Below are positions 9,771-23,040 of a stretch of DNA of 64,000 nt, in pieces. The stretch comes from Arion vulgaris (lineage: Eukaryota; Mollusca; Gastropoda; Stylommatophora; Arionidae), in contig CM036753.1 of NCBI GenBank assembly GCA_020796225.1, positions 85,470,941 through 85,534,940 of the forward strand, in the 5' to 3' direction. The notes below the pieces were generated by a model. The model worked only from the letters and a program-made list of their open reading frames with translations, searched no databases and had not been told where the DNA came from. Made by a program: the position numbers and the translations under genes. The stretch's first letter is position 1. Each line of letters opens with the position of its first letter.

Positions 9771-11410
9771 CATTGCAGCCAACATTTCATGTGAAGATGG
9801 CTCAAGCTGGGTAGCATGGTGAAGTAGCGAATACTTTTTTGGTGGGTTGTTTTCGGTACTTTCGATACCAGGTAGTATTCGGTACGTAATTCGAGTACGC
9901 AATAGTTACTCTTCTCCTATCACTACTGGATATACATGATCCTATACACAATCCTGTATACCATACGTCGCACTGCCCTTGAAGAAGGAGAAAATGACTA
10001 GTTTCACCCAGAGTGTTAGTCATGAACGCGGATTGTAATGAAGATGGAATGTCAAGAGATTTGGACGAATTCAGCAGTGCATACAGACTAGTAGAGCAGT
10101 GAAAGTGGTTTTCTTTATCTGTGATCTTCAACAAGTTGTAACGAGTTTCTGTCCTTAATGGATGTGGTCGTGTTAGCAAAGGGAAGCCAAGGGAATCAAA
10201 CGTTGGTGCGTAAATCTGGGCTTTGTAGTCTGTTTAGATTACGTCCAAACATCAAAGCTATCCGTTTTCAAGTTTTTCCACTACAAGAACTCTGACCCTA
10301 TATCAGACTGGGTTTTCCATCTTTTTTCCTGGTTTATGTGGGCCTTGTCTTGGCATTGTTCTTATTCTAACATGTGGCTACCATCTTGATTGTGATATTT
10401 ACAGAGTCGGCTTGATTTGAAGGTGCGAGACGTGAAGGGCAGGAAGTCAGTCCTCGTCTGCCACCTCACACTTCCCCACATTTCTGCCCCCGGGTGGGTT
10501 TCTCTTCCACATTTTCATCGACCTATGTTCACACCTGCACTTTGTCCCTCGACCCATCACTATTACAGTACACTCTACTTTCCTGCCAGCCAAAGAAAAC
10601 AACCCCTTCATTTAATTAAATGAAATGCATACAGTGCTGCTGAAAGGCAGAAGAAAGTATGTGTTCTGTACAAGCTCTTTCATATCTTGATAAACCCCGT
10701 TTCCATATGCATTCACTCGTACGTGCCTTCTTTTTAAAACCGATGTTATTTTTCGCTCTGCTCCTAAAGCATCTCATCTAAACTACGTTTTCGCACGCAG
10801 TCCAGCAATGAAACCCAATTCCTTTGTGGTGGAAAGGCGCATCTTAACAGATGCAGAAGAACAGTATCTTCATATCTCTGTTCTTTTCGGATCTGTTTCC
10901 CTTTAACCTATAGCACACGCTTAAAAAAACACGCTTCGCATAGCAATAAATGACAGGGAAGGTAGTGCTGGTGTCTTGCACAACCTTTTATTTCTTCCTC
11001 TCTCCACATTACAATTTAATGTACACGTTGACAGATTAGTAACCGATTTATTAAGAGCTTAAAACACATATTGTCGTGGGCACCCTTTTCGAATATGCCA
11101 GTACTTAGCAAAAGTGTTGTTAGTAGAAAGTAAAGAATCTTCCTCCTTGCATCTGTACACGAAATAAGGCAAGGCTTTCGGCCAACATCAAGCAATCACA
11201 GTTGAAGATAAAGAACGCAGAAAGTAATAATTCTAGGACATGAGAATAAGGATTTTTAATATAGACAAAAGTCGTCTAAATCTTTGAACCCACATGTACA
11301 CCTTTATTTTGTGTGTTGACATTCATAAACATGTACCACTATTGTCTGTTAATGATAAGGGTTATCAGATACTTTCTTTAAATGAAGTTTGTCAACTAAA
11401 ATGATGTACG
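9771..11410. other. No gene recognised
   Basis: There are open stretches at 9802-10179 (-) and 10417-10623 (+), but neither resembles a known protein and neither shows codon-like constraint that I can judge. The second begins just after a TATTTACAG acceptor-like sequence at about 10397-10405. Its Pro/His/Ser-rich reading does not look like a PKD repeat. Confidence 0.35.
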
Positions 11411-11695
11411 GGGTCAAAGGCGCAGTCAGAGGGACAACGTCGCGCCAGGTTTAGTGAGCTGGCACTAAGCAAGATCCTACCCCACCTCCACGTGGTGACC
11501 CTGGAAACATAGATGATCCTGCCTGGTTAAGCGGGTAGGGATCGAGGGAGAGCTACTCTGATATAAGTAGTGGTGCAGACGCAGTTACGTTTTATGAGAT
11601 CTGCCCGCAAAACCGACGAACAGAATCCCAGAGTGACTTTCTGCACGTCTCTCCCGGCCAAAGGCAAAAAACTGAACAAATAAAACCGAACCGTT
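11411..11695 (+). repeat. Interspersed repeat R1, copy 1
   Basis: Shares a collinear block of about 280 bp with 33830-34100. Common words include TTAGTGAGCTGGCACTAA, GAATCCCAGAGTGACT and CATCTCTCC/CGTCTCTCC. The start word GGGTCAARGGCG is common to both copies. The layout (short non-coding block, then G+C-richer sequence that differs between copies) suggests the 5' untranslated end of a retrotransposon, but I did not identify the family. Confidence 0.65.
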
Positions 11696-12300
11696 AGAAG
11701 TGGCAAAGTGCGAGTCATTAGGAGGCACGCCCACTCGAAACAATGGTCGCACCCAATTTGTCAGCTCTCGGCAAGAATTGTCGGAAAAGATGCAATGTGT
11801 CGTGACGACACCAAGGAAGATTGCAGTTAACTGCGTATTAGAGGCCAAGCGCAGATACATTTATTGGGTAAGGTGGGCTGAGCACAAATCCTAAAGTTGG
11901 GTTCCAGTGCCTAACGAAACTGCCCTCCCTGAGACAACCGGGCAAGGTACTGTTGCACTAACAACGAATTTCCCTGGAAGAACTGGGGTGGGTGATGTTG
12001 AGGGCAAAATTTCAGTTGCGTTTCTAGCACCGATTGAAACGACTCTCAAAAATATCTGTGCACAGCCCCACTCCGGTGTTTCCCAGGACAGGGAAATGCA
12101 GAGTAGACATGGCAAATTGCCAAGTGCCAACACGCGCCCGAAACGGCTGAAAATACTCCTACTTAAGAATAAATTCACCGTGGATAGAAAGTAATGCCGA
12201 TAATATAGAGGGTTTACTGGTACAAACCCAAACATTGGCGAAGGGCGATCATCCTACATGAGTAAGATGGCGTCCAAGTGGCAAACCTATCCGTCCCACA
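11696..12300 (+). other. G+C-richer region with short open frames, unknown
   Basis: Follows repeat R1. Two + strand open stretches (about 11700-11894 and 11907-12194) are separated by one stop and could be one broken frame. The second reads NETALPETTGQGTVALTTNF at its start and is Lys/Arg-rich at its end. There is no recognised domain. Position after R1 suggests the start of a retrotransposon ORF; this is inference only. Confidence 0.3.
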
Positions 12301-12998
12301 GTTCTCGGAAAGCTCCCCTAGTAAATAAAAAGTGTGGCAAAAATCAGATGTGCTGACCTAGGCACCCAAAGCGCATAACTGGCACAACTCGCAATCACTC
12401 TTAGGCTCAGATCACATACAAACCACAAAGAGTGGTTTAATATGTGGCCAATATGGGGCATTTGCAGAAGAATAAGAAAATGCTGTACCTGATAAATTAA
12501 TGACATGTGACTTCAGGACCAGAATTTTGTTCATATATTTATTTGATTTACCTGAAATGTAAAGTAGTAGTAGACTTCTTTCAGTCACGATGGATCATAG
12601 AGTTGTGTCACAGGATAGGCACTTTGCAGTCACCAACGGTGACTGCAAAGTCATATACAGGAATGACAGTCTCTGTCACAGTTGTCACATCTAAAAGATG
12701 AGGTGGACTTCAAAACATGTGATTGCATTTTAAAGTTAAGTCTCTTTTCCTCTGCTTGTTTGCTCAACCTGTACTAAAAATGTAAAATCCTGACTGCCCC
12801 TTTTTGTCCAGTCATTTCTGGTTTTGATAACTGTTTTCCATGTGTTGATGTCATGTCAAGAACAGAAAAGTATATTTCCACACTTACAATATAATTATTA
12901 AGCATGTAATAAATTATCAAGAAAATAACTTTTGGTAGCTTGTAGGGGAAGAGAGTAGAAAAAGGAAAGCTAAATTGTGTACCTATAATCTATTTCAG
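12301..12998. other. Intron upstream of the PKD exon
   Basis: Intronic by position, ending in a pyrimidine-rich tract and TATTTCAG at 12991-12998. It holds a perfect hairpin (12621-12651, listed separately). I looked for a preceding PKD exon in 12500-12720 and found none convincing. Confidence 0.5.
12621..12651. repeat. Perfect 14-bp inverted repeat (hairpin)
   Basis: Arms ACTTTGCAGTCACC (12621-12634) and GGTGACTGCAAAGT (12638-12651) flank the 3-base loop AAC. They are exact and do not extend further. The hairpin lies about 350 bp before the PKD exon acceptor. Confidence 0.9.
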
Positions 12999-13408
12999 AT
13001 CTGAAAGTCAGAAATATCTTGACTAGTGTACAGACAAGCTTCAATGTTACTGTGGTTGTCCCTAAACCAAGAGATATTCAATTGCTACCAATCATTGACC
13101 CATGGAGCTTACCATCCTGCATTCCACTTGCAAAGCTCTTGGGGAATACAAGGGAAGAAGAGCTATATAATAGTCAATTTCCTTTGCTTTGGAATTTGGA
13201 AAGAGCAGAAATAGATTCTGGTGTCCGACCTGTTGTCGCAGTGTTTGCAAATACAACATTTCGCCTGGAAGTCTCTGTGTCTACAGGTTCAGATCTTGTA
13301 TTTAACATCATCATTTGGAATGGAAACTCATGGGAAGAGTTTAAGCTTGTTCCCCATGAAGACACAGCTGGTTGCAACACTCCTTTGGACTGTCGAAGTG
13401 TGGTTCAG
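12999..13408 (+). CDS. PKD-repeat receptor (polycystin-1/REJ-like), internal exon
   Basis: This 410-bp exon runs from the acceptor TATTTCAG (ends 12998) to the donor CAG|GTAAGA (13409). It begins with two bases of a split codon and ends in phase 0. The first part, VRNILTSVQTSFNVTVVVPK, is the last strands of one PKD repeat (N...TS....F.VTV). The next repeat starts at about residue 45 and includes FANTTFRLEVSVSTGSD and a core VFNIIIWNGNSWEEFKLV in place of the usual W.FGDG. N-linked glycosylation sequons occur at NVT and NTT, and there are three Cys. PKD repeats form extracellular Ig-like beta-sandwich stalks in polycystin-1 and egg-jelly receptors, usually membrane proteins involved in mechanosensing or ligand sensing. 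The whole gene exceeds this window, so polycystin-1 itself is inference. Confidence 0.82.
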
Positions 13409-13949
13409 GTAAGAAGTCTTTATTCTGTTTGTGTGTTTTAAAAACAACATTACATTTGGTTTTGTTTCTTGTCAGAAGACAAAGTATATTTTACAACTAT
13501 GTTGACAGGAACTTTGCTCCAAGTAGGGACACACATGTCAGAAAGATTGAAGGATAGAGGGCAGACGAAATGTGGCCTCCAGGTTGGGGGTTGGGCAATG
13601 GGCTAACAACGCAGTCCTTTAAAAAAACATCATGTTATGGAAACAGGGCGGTTGGTAGAAAGGCAGCAGAATGGCAACAGTGGAGGTCTCTTGTGGAAGC
13701 CTTATTTGTCAATTGGGACATGAAGAGGATATAGAATAGATATTTCATATTGGTCTATTTGTTTCTAGTGAATATGAAATTCAAAATTTACATGATTGAT
13801 TATTGGTTATTTAACTAACCTGATTGCACATAAATTATTAGTCACCACCAACACTTGTCAAAGCTTATGTACACTGATGTTTGGCTGGTTAAATATCTCT
13901 CTTAATTTCCCATAACCTTTCTAGACCTTAGTGTGCAGGATGTAGGAGG
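13409..13949. other. Intron start, no feature recognised
   Basis: A+T-rich intronic sequence after the donor. No transposon signature or open frame of note. Confidence 0.4.
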
Positions 13950-14060
13950 GCCAATTCCTTTCCTCACATGTGAATATCGGTATGGGATTGAACCCACAAC
14001 CTTTTTTTTCGAGTCAACAGGTGAACGTTTCTGCATTACGAATCCGTCCCACCTGGTTAA
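13950..14060 (-). mobile_element. Degenerate tRNA-derived SINE head
   Basis: On the - strand, AACGTTCACCTGTTGACTCG, a run of A, then GGTTGTGGGTTCAATCCC gives a good B-box and the anticodon-arm side of the same head seen in the SINEs at 3808 and 60375. The A-box is lost or badly altered. No SINE body is recognisable. Confidence 0.5.
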
Positions 14061-14552
14061 GCATACTGTATGATATATATGAATAATGTATCATCAGTTC
14101 TTGGTATAAGTAAAATAATGTCAACTGTGAATTGTATTTAATTAGTATGTGCTAGTCAATGGTAATAAGAAAGCGTTCTTTGGTATTATATATAGGCAGG
14201 TATGTTATAACAAAGTTAATGGGCATAATAAATAGGTAGATTGCTTGAAGTCACTGATATTTTATTTGGCAGAAGAACATGAAAATACTATGGGCAACTA
14301 AAATAAAAATTACATTCTGATTGAGGTTGGTGCAGAAAGCTAAGGAGACTTATGACACAGGTCAGAAAGATTCAGTCATCCGTTTAAAGCGTGTAATGAG
14401 ATGAGAGAAGAGTTAGAGTACATTGTAACAATATGCACAATTATTTGAACAAGAAACATGATAAAGTGTAGAGAAACTAGATAGTTTAGCCTCGTGGCAT
14501 TGAAAAAAGTCTACAACATAGTTGTTAAACATTACTAGGGACAAGAAATTGT
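14061..14552. other. Intron, no feature recognised
   Basis: A+T-rich intronic sequence leading into the satellite. The last words (ATGTTAAATGTTAGACATTAAAG) already resemble a decayed monomer. Confidence 0.4.
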
Positions 14553-14575
14553 GATGTTAAATGTTAGACATTAAA

Positions 14576-17500
14576 GTTGGGTTTGTAGGAGATATTAGAC
14601 GTTAAAGTTGGGCTGGTAGAAGAAGATATTAGACATTAAAGTTGGGCTGGTAGAAGAAGATATTAGACATTAAAGTTGGGCTGGTAGGAGATATTAGACA
14701 TTAAAGTTGGGCTGGTAGAAGATATTAGACATTAAAGTTGGGCTGGTAGAAGAAGATATTAGACATTAAAGTTGGGCTGGTAGAAGAAGATATTAGACAT
14801 TAAAGTTGGGCTGTTAGAAGAAGATATTAGACATTAAAGTTGGGCTGGTAGGAGATATTAGACATTAAAGTTAGGCTGGTAGGAGATATTAGACATTAAA
14901 GTTAGGCTGGTAGAAGATATTAGACATTAAAGTTAGGCAGGTAGAAGATATTAGACATTAAAGTTGGGCTGGTAGAAGATATTAGACATTAAAGTTGGGC
15001 TGGTAGAAGAAGATATTAGACATTAAAGTTGGGCTGGTAGAAGATATTAGACATTAAAGTTGGGCTGGTAGAAGAAGATATTAGACATTAAAGTTGGGCT
15101 GGTAGAAGAAAATATTAGACATTAAAGTTGGGCTGGTAGAAGAAGATATTAGACATTAAAGTTGGGCTGGTAGAAGAAGATATTAGACATTAAAGTTAGG
15201 CTGGTAGGAGATATTAGACATTAAAGTTGGGCTGGTAGAAGAAGATATTAGACATTAAAGTTAGGCTGGTAGGAGATATTAGACATTAAAGTTGGGCTGG
15301 TAGGAGATATTAGACATTAAAGTTGGGCTGGTAGAAGAAGATATTAGACATTAAAGTTGGGCTGGTAGGAGATATTAGACATTAAAGTTGGGCTGGTAGA
15401 AGAAGATATTAGACATTAAAGTTGGGCTGGTAGAAGAAGATATTAGACATTAAAGTTGGGCTGGTAGAAGAAGATATTAGACATTAAAGTTGGGCTGTAG
15501 AAGAAAATATTAGACATTAAAGTTGGGCTGGTAGAAGATATTAGACATTAAAGTTGGGCTGGTAGAAGAAAATATTAGACATTAAAGTTGGGCTGGTAGA
15601 AGAAGATATTAGACAATTAAAGTTGGGCTGGTAGGAGATATTAGACATTAAAGTTAGGCAGGTAGAAGATATTAGACATTAAAGTTGGGCTGGTAGAAGA
15701 TATTAGACATTAAAGTTGGGCTAGTAGGAGATATTAGACATTAAAGTTAGGCAGGTAGAAGATATTAGACATTAAAGTTGGGCTGGTAGAAGATATTAGA
15801 CATTAAAGTTGGGCAGATAGAAGATATAAGACATTAAAGTTAGGCTGGTAGAAGATATTAGACATTAAAGTTAGGCAGGTAGAAGATATTAGACATTAAA
15901 GTTAGGCTGGTAGAAGATATTAGACATTAAAGTTGGGCTGGTAGAAGATATTAGACATTAAAGTTGGGCTGGTAGGAGATATTAGACATTAAAGTTAGGC
16001 TCGTAGGAGATATTAGACATTAAAGTTAGGCTGGTAGGAGATATTAGACATTAAAGTTGGGCTGGTAGAAGAAGATATTAGACATTAAAGTTGGGCTGGT
16101 AGAAGAAGATATTAGACATTAAAGTTAGGCTGGTAGAAGATATTAGACATTAAAGTTGGGCTGGTAGAAGATATTAGACATTAAAGTTAGGCTGGTAGGA
16201 GATATTAGACATTAAAGTTAGGCAGGTAGGAGATATTAGACATTAAAGTTAGGCTGGTAGGAGATATTAGACATTAAAGTTGGGCTGGTAGAAGAAGATA
16301 TTAGACATTAAAGTTAGGCTGGTAGAAGATATTAGACATTAAAGTTAGGCAGGTAGAAGATATTAGACATTAAAGTTGGGCTGGTAGAAGAAGATATTAG
16401 ACATTAAAGTTGGGCTGGTAGAAGAAGATATTAGACATTAAAGTTGGGCTGGTAGAAGAAGATATTAGACATTAAAGTTGGGCTGGTAGAAGAAAATATT
16501 AGACATTAAAGTTGGGCTGGTAGAAGAAGATATTAGACATTAAAGTTGGGCTGGTAGGAGATATTAGACATTAAAGTTAGGCAGGTAGAAGATATTAGAC
16601 ATTAAAGTTGGGCTGGTAGAAGATATTAGACATTAAAGTTGGGCTAGTAGGAGATATTAGACATTAAAGTTAGGCAGGTAGAAGATATTAGACATTAAAG
16701 TTGGGCTGGTAGAAGAAGATATTAGACATTAAAGTTAGGCTGGTAGGAGATATTAGACATTAAAGTTGGGCTGGTAGAAGAAGATATTAGACATTAAAGT
16801 TGGGCTGGTAGGAGATATTAGACATTAAAGTTGGGCTGGTAGAAGAAGATATTAGACATTAAAGTTGGGCTGGTAGGAGATATTAGACATTAAAGTTAGG
16901 CTGGTAGGAGATATAAGACATTAAAGTTGGGCTGGTAGAAGAAGATATTAAGACATTAAAGTTGGGCTGGTAGGAGATATTAGACATTAAAGTTGGGCTG
17001 GTAGAAGAAGATATTAGACATTAAAGTTGGGCTGGTAGGAGATATTAGACATTAAAGTTAGGCTGGTAGGAGATATTAGACATTAAAGTTGGGCTGGTAG
17101 AAGAAGATATTAGACATTAAAGTTGGGCTGGTAGAAGAAGATATTAGACATTAAAGTTAGGCTGGTAGAAGATATTAGACATTAAAGTTGGGCTGGTAGA
17201 AGATATTAGACATTAAAGTTAGGCTGGTAGGAGATATTAGACATTAAAGTTAGGCAGGTAGGAGATATTAGACATTAAAGTTGGGCTGGTAGAAGATATT
17301 AGACATTAAAGTTGGGCTGGTAGAAGAAGATATTAGACATTAAAGTTAGGCTGGTAGGAGATATTAGACATTAAAGTTAGGCAGGTAGAAGATATTAGAC
17401 ATTAAAGTTGGGCTGGTAGAAGATATTAGACATTAAAGTTGGGCAGGTAGAAGATATTAGACATTAAAGTTAGGCTGGTAGAAGATATTAGACATTCAAG

Positions 17501-18807
17501 TTAGGCAGGTAGAAGATATTAGACATTAAAGTTAGGCTGGTAGAAGATATTAGACATTAAAGTTGGGCTGGTAGGAGATATTAGACATTAAAGTTAGTCT
17601 CGTAGGAGATATTAGACATTAAAGTTGGGCTGTTAGAAGAAGATATTAGACATTAAAGTTGGGCTGGTAGGAGATATTAGACATTAAAGTTAGGCTGGTA
17701 GAAGAAGATATTAGACATTAAAGTTGGGCTGGTAGAAGAAGATATTAGACATTAAAGTTGGGCTGGTAGAAGAAGATATTAGACATTAAAGTTGGGCTGG
17801 TAGAAGAAAATATTAGACATTAAAGTTGGGCTGGTAGAAGAAGATATTAGACATTAAAGTTGGGCTGGTAGGAGATATTAGACATTAAAGTTAGGCAGGT
17901 AGAAGATATTAGACATTAAAGTTGGGCTGGTAGAAGATATTAGACATTAAAGTTGGGCTAGTAGGAGATATCAGACATTAAAGTTAGGCAGGTAGAAGAT
18001 ATTAGACATTAAAGTTGGGCTGGTAGAAGAAGATATTAGACATAAAAGCTGGGCTGGTAGAAGATATTAGACATTAAAGTTGGGCAGGTAGAAGATATTA
18101 GACATTAAAGTTAGGCTGGTAGAAGATATTAGACATTAAAGTTAGGCAGGTAGAAGATATTAGACATTAAAGTTAGGCTGGTAGAAGATATTAGACATTA
18201 AAGTTGGGCTGGTAGAAGAAGATATTAGACATTAAAGTTGGGCTGGTAGGAGATATTAGACATTAAAGTTAGGCTCGTAGGAGATATTAGACATTAAAGT
18301 TAGGCTGGTAGAAGAAGATATTAGACATTAAAGTTGGGCTGGTAGAATAAGATATTAGACATTAAAGTTGGGCTGGTAGAAGAAGATATTAGACATTAAA
18401 GTTAGGCTGGTAGAAGAAGATATCAGACATTAAAGTTGGGCTGGTAGAAGATATTAGACATTAAAGTTAGGCTGGTAGGAGATATTAGACATTAAAGTTA
18501 GGCAGGTAGGAGATATTAGACATTAAAGTTAGGCTGGTAGGAGATATTAGACATTAAAGTTGGGCTGGTAGAAGAAGATATTAGACATTAAAGTTAGGCT
18601 GGTAGGAGATATTAGACATTAAAGTTAGGCAGGTAGAAGATATTAGACATTAAAGTTGGGCTGGTAGAAGATATTAGACATTAAAGTTGGGCTGGTAGGA
18701 GATATTAGACATTAAAGTTGGGCTGGTAGGAGATATTAGACATTAAAGTTGGGCTGGTAGAATATTAGACATTAAAGTTGGGCTGGTAGGAGATATTAGA
18801 CATTAAA
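14576..18807 (+). repeat. Higher-order satellite unit 1 (4,232 bp)
   Basis: Begins with the rare monomer GGGTTTGTAGGAGATATTAG and ends just before the same monomer recurs at 18808. Rare variants inside it (GGGCAGATAG at 15811, GACATTCAAG at 17491, TAGTCTCGTAGG at 17595, CATAAAAGCT at 18041) recur at a constant offset. Confidence 0.9.
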
Positions 18808-21800
18808 GTTGGGTTTGTAGGAGATATTAGACGTTAAAGTTGGGCTGGTAGAAGAAGATATTAGACATTAAAGTTGGGCTGGTAGAAGAAGATATTAGAC
18901 ATTAAAGTTGGGCTGGTAGGAGATATTAGACATTAAAGTTGGGCTGGTAGAAGATATTAGACATTAAAGTTGGGCTGGTAGAAGAAGATATTAGACATTA
19001 AAGTTGGGCTGGTAGAAGAAGATATTAGACATTAAAGTTGGGCTGGTAGAAGAAGATATTAGACATTAAAGTTGGGCTGGTAGGAGATATTAGACATTAA
19101 AGTTAGGCTGGTAGGAGATATTAGACATTAAAGTTAGGCTGGTAGAAGATATTAGACATTAAAGTTAGGCAGGTAGAAGATATTAGACATTAAAGTTGGG
19201 CTGGTAGAAGATATTAGACATTAAAGTTGGGCTGGTAGAAGATATTAGACATTAAAGTTGGGCTGGTAGAAGAAGATATAAGACATTAAAGTTGGGCTGG
19301 TAGAAGAAGATATTAGACATTAAAGTTGGGCTGGTAGAAGAAAATATTAGACATTAAAGTTGGGCTGGTAGAAGAAGATATTAGACATTAAAGTTGGGCT
19401 GGTAGAAGAAGATATTAGACATTAAAGTTAGGCTGGTAGGAGATATTAGACATTAAAGTTGGGCTGGTAGAAGAAGATATTAGACATTAAAGTTAGGCTG
19501 GTAGGAGATATTAGACATTAAAGTTGGGCTGGTAGGAGATATTAGACATTAAAGTTGGGCTGGTAGAAGAAGATATTAGACATTAAAGTTGGGCTGGTAG
19601 GAGATATTAGACATTAAAGTTGGGCTGTTAGAAGAAGATATTAGACATTAAAGTTGGGCTGGTAGAAGAAGATATTAGACATTAAAGTTGGGCTGGTAGA
19701 AGAAGATATTAGACATTAAAGTTGGGCTGGTAGAAGAAAATATTAGACATTAAAGTTGGGCTGGTAGAAGATATTAGACATTAAAGTTGGGCTGGTAGAA
19801 GAAAATATTAGACATTAAAGTTGGGCTGGTAGAAGAAGATATTAGACAATTAAAGTTGGGCTGGTAGGAGATATTAGACATTAAAGTTAGGCAGGTAGAA
19901 GATATTAGACATTAAAGTTGGGCTGGTAGAAGATATTAGACATTAAAGTTGGGCTAGTAGGAGATATTAGACATTAAAGTTAGGCAGGTAGAAGATATTA
20001 GACATTAAAGTTGGGCTGGTAGAAGATATTAGACATTAAAGTTGGGCAGATAGAAGATATTAGACATTAAAGTTAGGCTGGTAGAAGATATTAGACATTA
20101 AAGTTAGGCAGGTAGAAGATATTAGACATTAAAGTTAGGCTGGTAGAAGATATTAGACATTAAAGTTGGGCTGGTAGAAGATATTAGACATTAAAGTTGG
20201 GCTGGTAGGAGATATTAGACATTAAAGTTAGGCTCGTAGGAGATATTAGACATTAAAGTTAGGCTGGTAGGAGATATTAGACATTAAAGTTGGGCTGGTT
20301 AGAAGAAGATATTAGACATTAAAGTTGGGCTGGTAGAAGAAGATATTAGACATTAAAGTTAGGCTGGTAGAAGATATTAGACATTAAAGTTGGGCTGGTA
20401 GAAGATATTAGACATTAAAGTTAGGCTGGTAGGAGATATTAGACATTAAAGTTAGGCAGGTAGGAGATATTAGACATTAAAGTTAGGCTGGTAGGAGATA
20501 TTAGACATTAAAGTTGGGCTGGTAGAAGAAGATATTAGACATTAAAGTTAGGCTGGTAGAAGATATTAGACATTAAAGTTAGGCAGGTAGAAGATATTAG
20601 ACATTAAAGTTGGGCTGGTAGAAGAAGATATTAGACATTAAAGTTGGGCTGGTAGAAGAAGATATTAGACATTAAAGTTGGGCTGGTAGAAGAAGATATT
20701 AGACATTAAAGTTGGGCTGGTAGAAGAAAATATTAGACATTAAAGTTGGGCTGGTAGAAGAAGATATTAGACATTAAAGTTGGGCTGGTAGGAGATATTA
20801 GACATTAAAGTTAGGCAGGTAGAAGATATTAGACATTAAAGTTGGGCTGGTAGAAGATATTAGACATTAAAGTTGGGCTAGTAGGAGATATTAGACATTA
20901 AAGTTAGGCAGGTAGAAGATATTAGACATTAAAGTTGGGCTGGTAGAAGAAGATATTAGACATTAAAGTTAGGCTGGTAGGAGATATTAGACATTAAAGT
21001 TGGGCTGGTAGAAGAAGATATTAGACATTAAAGTTGGGCTGGTAGGAGATATTAGACATTAAAGTTGGGTGGTAGAAGAAGATATTAGACATTAAAGTTG
21101 GGCTGGTAGGAGATATTAGACATTAAAGTTAGGCTGGTAGGAGATATAAGACATTAAAGTTGGGCTGGTAGAAGAAGATATTAAGACATTAAAGTTGGGC
21201 TGGTAGGAGATATTAGACATTAAAGTTGGGCTGGTAGAAGAAGATATTAGACATTAAAGTTGGGCTGTAGGAGATATTAGACATTAAAGTTAGGCTGGTA
21301 GGAGATATTAGACATTAAAGTTGGGCTGGTAGAAGAAGATATTAGACATTAAAGTTGGGCTGGTAGAAGAAGATATTAGACATTAAAGTTAGGCTGGTAG
21401 AAGATATTAGACATTAAAGTTAGGCTGGTAGAAGATATTAGACATTAAAGTTAGGCTGGTAGGAGATATTAGACATTAAAGTTAGGCAGGTAGGAGATAT
21501 TAGACATTAAAGTTGGGCTGGTAGAAGATATTAGACATTAAAGTTGGGCTGGTAGAAGAAGATATTAGACATTAAAGTTAGGCTGGTAGGAGATATTAGA
21601 CATTAAAGTTAGGCAGGTAGAAGATATTAGACATTAAAGTTGGGCTGGTAGAAGATATTAGACATTAAAGTTGGGCAGGTAGAAGATATTAGACATTAAA
21701 GTTAGGCTGGTAGAAGATATTAGACATTCAAGTTAGGCAGGTAGAAGATATTAGACATTAAAGTTAGGCTGGTAGAAGATATTAGACATTAAAGTTGGGC

Positions 21801-23040
21801 TGGTAGGAGATATTAGACATTAAAGTTAGTCTCGTAGGAGATATTAGACATTAAAGTTGGGCTGTTAGAAGAAGATATTAGACATTAAAGTTGGGCTGGT
21901 AGGAGATATTAGACATTAAAGTTAGGCTGGTAGAAGAAGATATTAGACATTAAAGTTGGGCTGGTAGAAGAAGATATTAGACATTAAAGTTGGGCTGGTA
22001 GAAGAAGATATTAGACATTAAAGTTGGGCTGGTAGAAGAAAATATTAGACATTAAAGTTGGGCTGGTAGAAGAAGATATTAGACATTAAAGTTGGGCTGG
22101 TAGGAGATATTAGACATTAAAGTTAGGCAGGTAGAAGATATTAGACATTAAAGTTGGGCTGGTAGAAGATATTAGACATTAAAGTTGGGCTAGTAGGAGA
22201 TATCAGACATTAAAGTTAGGCAGGTAGAAGATATTAGACATTAAAGTTGGGCTGGTAGAAGAAGATATTAGACATAAAAGCTGGGCTGGTAGAAGATATT
22301 AGACATTAAAGTTGGGCAGGTAGAAGATATTAGACATTAAAGTTAGGCTGGTAGAAGATATTAGACATTAAAGTTAGGCAGGTAGAAGATATTAGACATT
22401 AAAGTTAGGCTGGTAGAAGATATTAGACATTAAAGTTGGGCTGGTAGAAGAAGATATTAGACATTAAAGTTGGGCTGGTAGGAGATATTAGACATTAAAG
22501 TTAGGCTCGTAGGAGATATTAGACATTAAAGTTAGGCTGGTAGGAGATATTAGACATTAAAGTTGGGCTGGTAGAATAAGATATTAGACATTAAGTTGGG
22601 CTGGTAAAGAAGATATTAGACATTAAAGTTAGGCTGGTAAAAAAGATATCAGACATTAAAGTTGGCTGGTAGAAGATATTGACATTAAAGTTAAGCTGGT
22701 AGGAGATATTAGACATTAAAGTTAGGCAGGTAGGAGATATTAGACATTAAAGTTAGGCTGGTAGGAGATATTAGACATTAAAGTTGGGCTGGTAGAAGAA
22801 GATATTAGACATTAAAGTTAGGCTGGTAGGAGATATTAGACATTAAAGTTAGGCAGGTAGAAGATATTAGACATTAAAGTTGGGCTGTTAGAAGATATTA
22901 GACATTAAAGTTGGGCTGGTAGGAGATATTAGACATTAAAGTTGGGCTGGTAGGAGATATTAGACATTAAAGTTGGGCTGGTAGAAGATATTAGACATTA
23001 AAGTTGGGCTGGTAGGAGATATTAGACATTAAAGTTGGGC
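18808..23040 (+). repeat. Higher-order satellite unit 2 (about 4,232 bp)
   Basis: A near-exact repeat of unit 1. Offsets are 4,232-4,233 bp for most of the length and slip to 4,229 near 22574. A cluster of small deletions (GGCTGGTAAAGAAG, GTTGGCTGG, ATATTGACATT) at about 22585-22690 has no match in unit 1 and may be recent decay or unpolished sequence. Confidence 0.88.

Noticed and set aside
9802..10179. 125-codon - strand frame as a gene
   Set aside because: No recognisable domain; lies in transposon-rich sequence, and neighbouring frames are broken.
10405..10623. Spliced exon after TATTTACAG
   Set aside because: Pro/Ser/His-rich reading without domain; composition fits a retroelement 3' region better.
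12590..12700. Exon preceding the PKD exon after CTTTCAG
   Set aside because: The reading is short, ends in a stop at about 12699 and contains the hairpin instead of a PKD motif.
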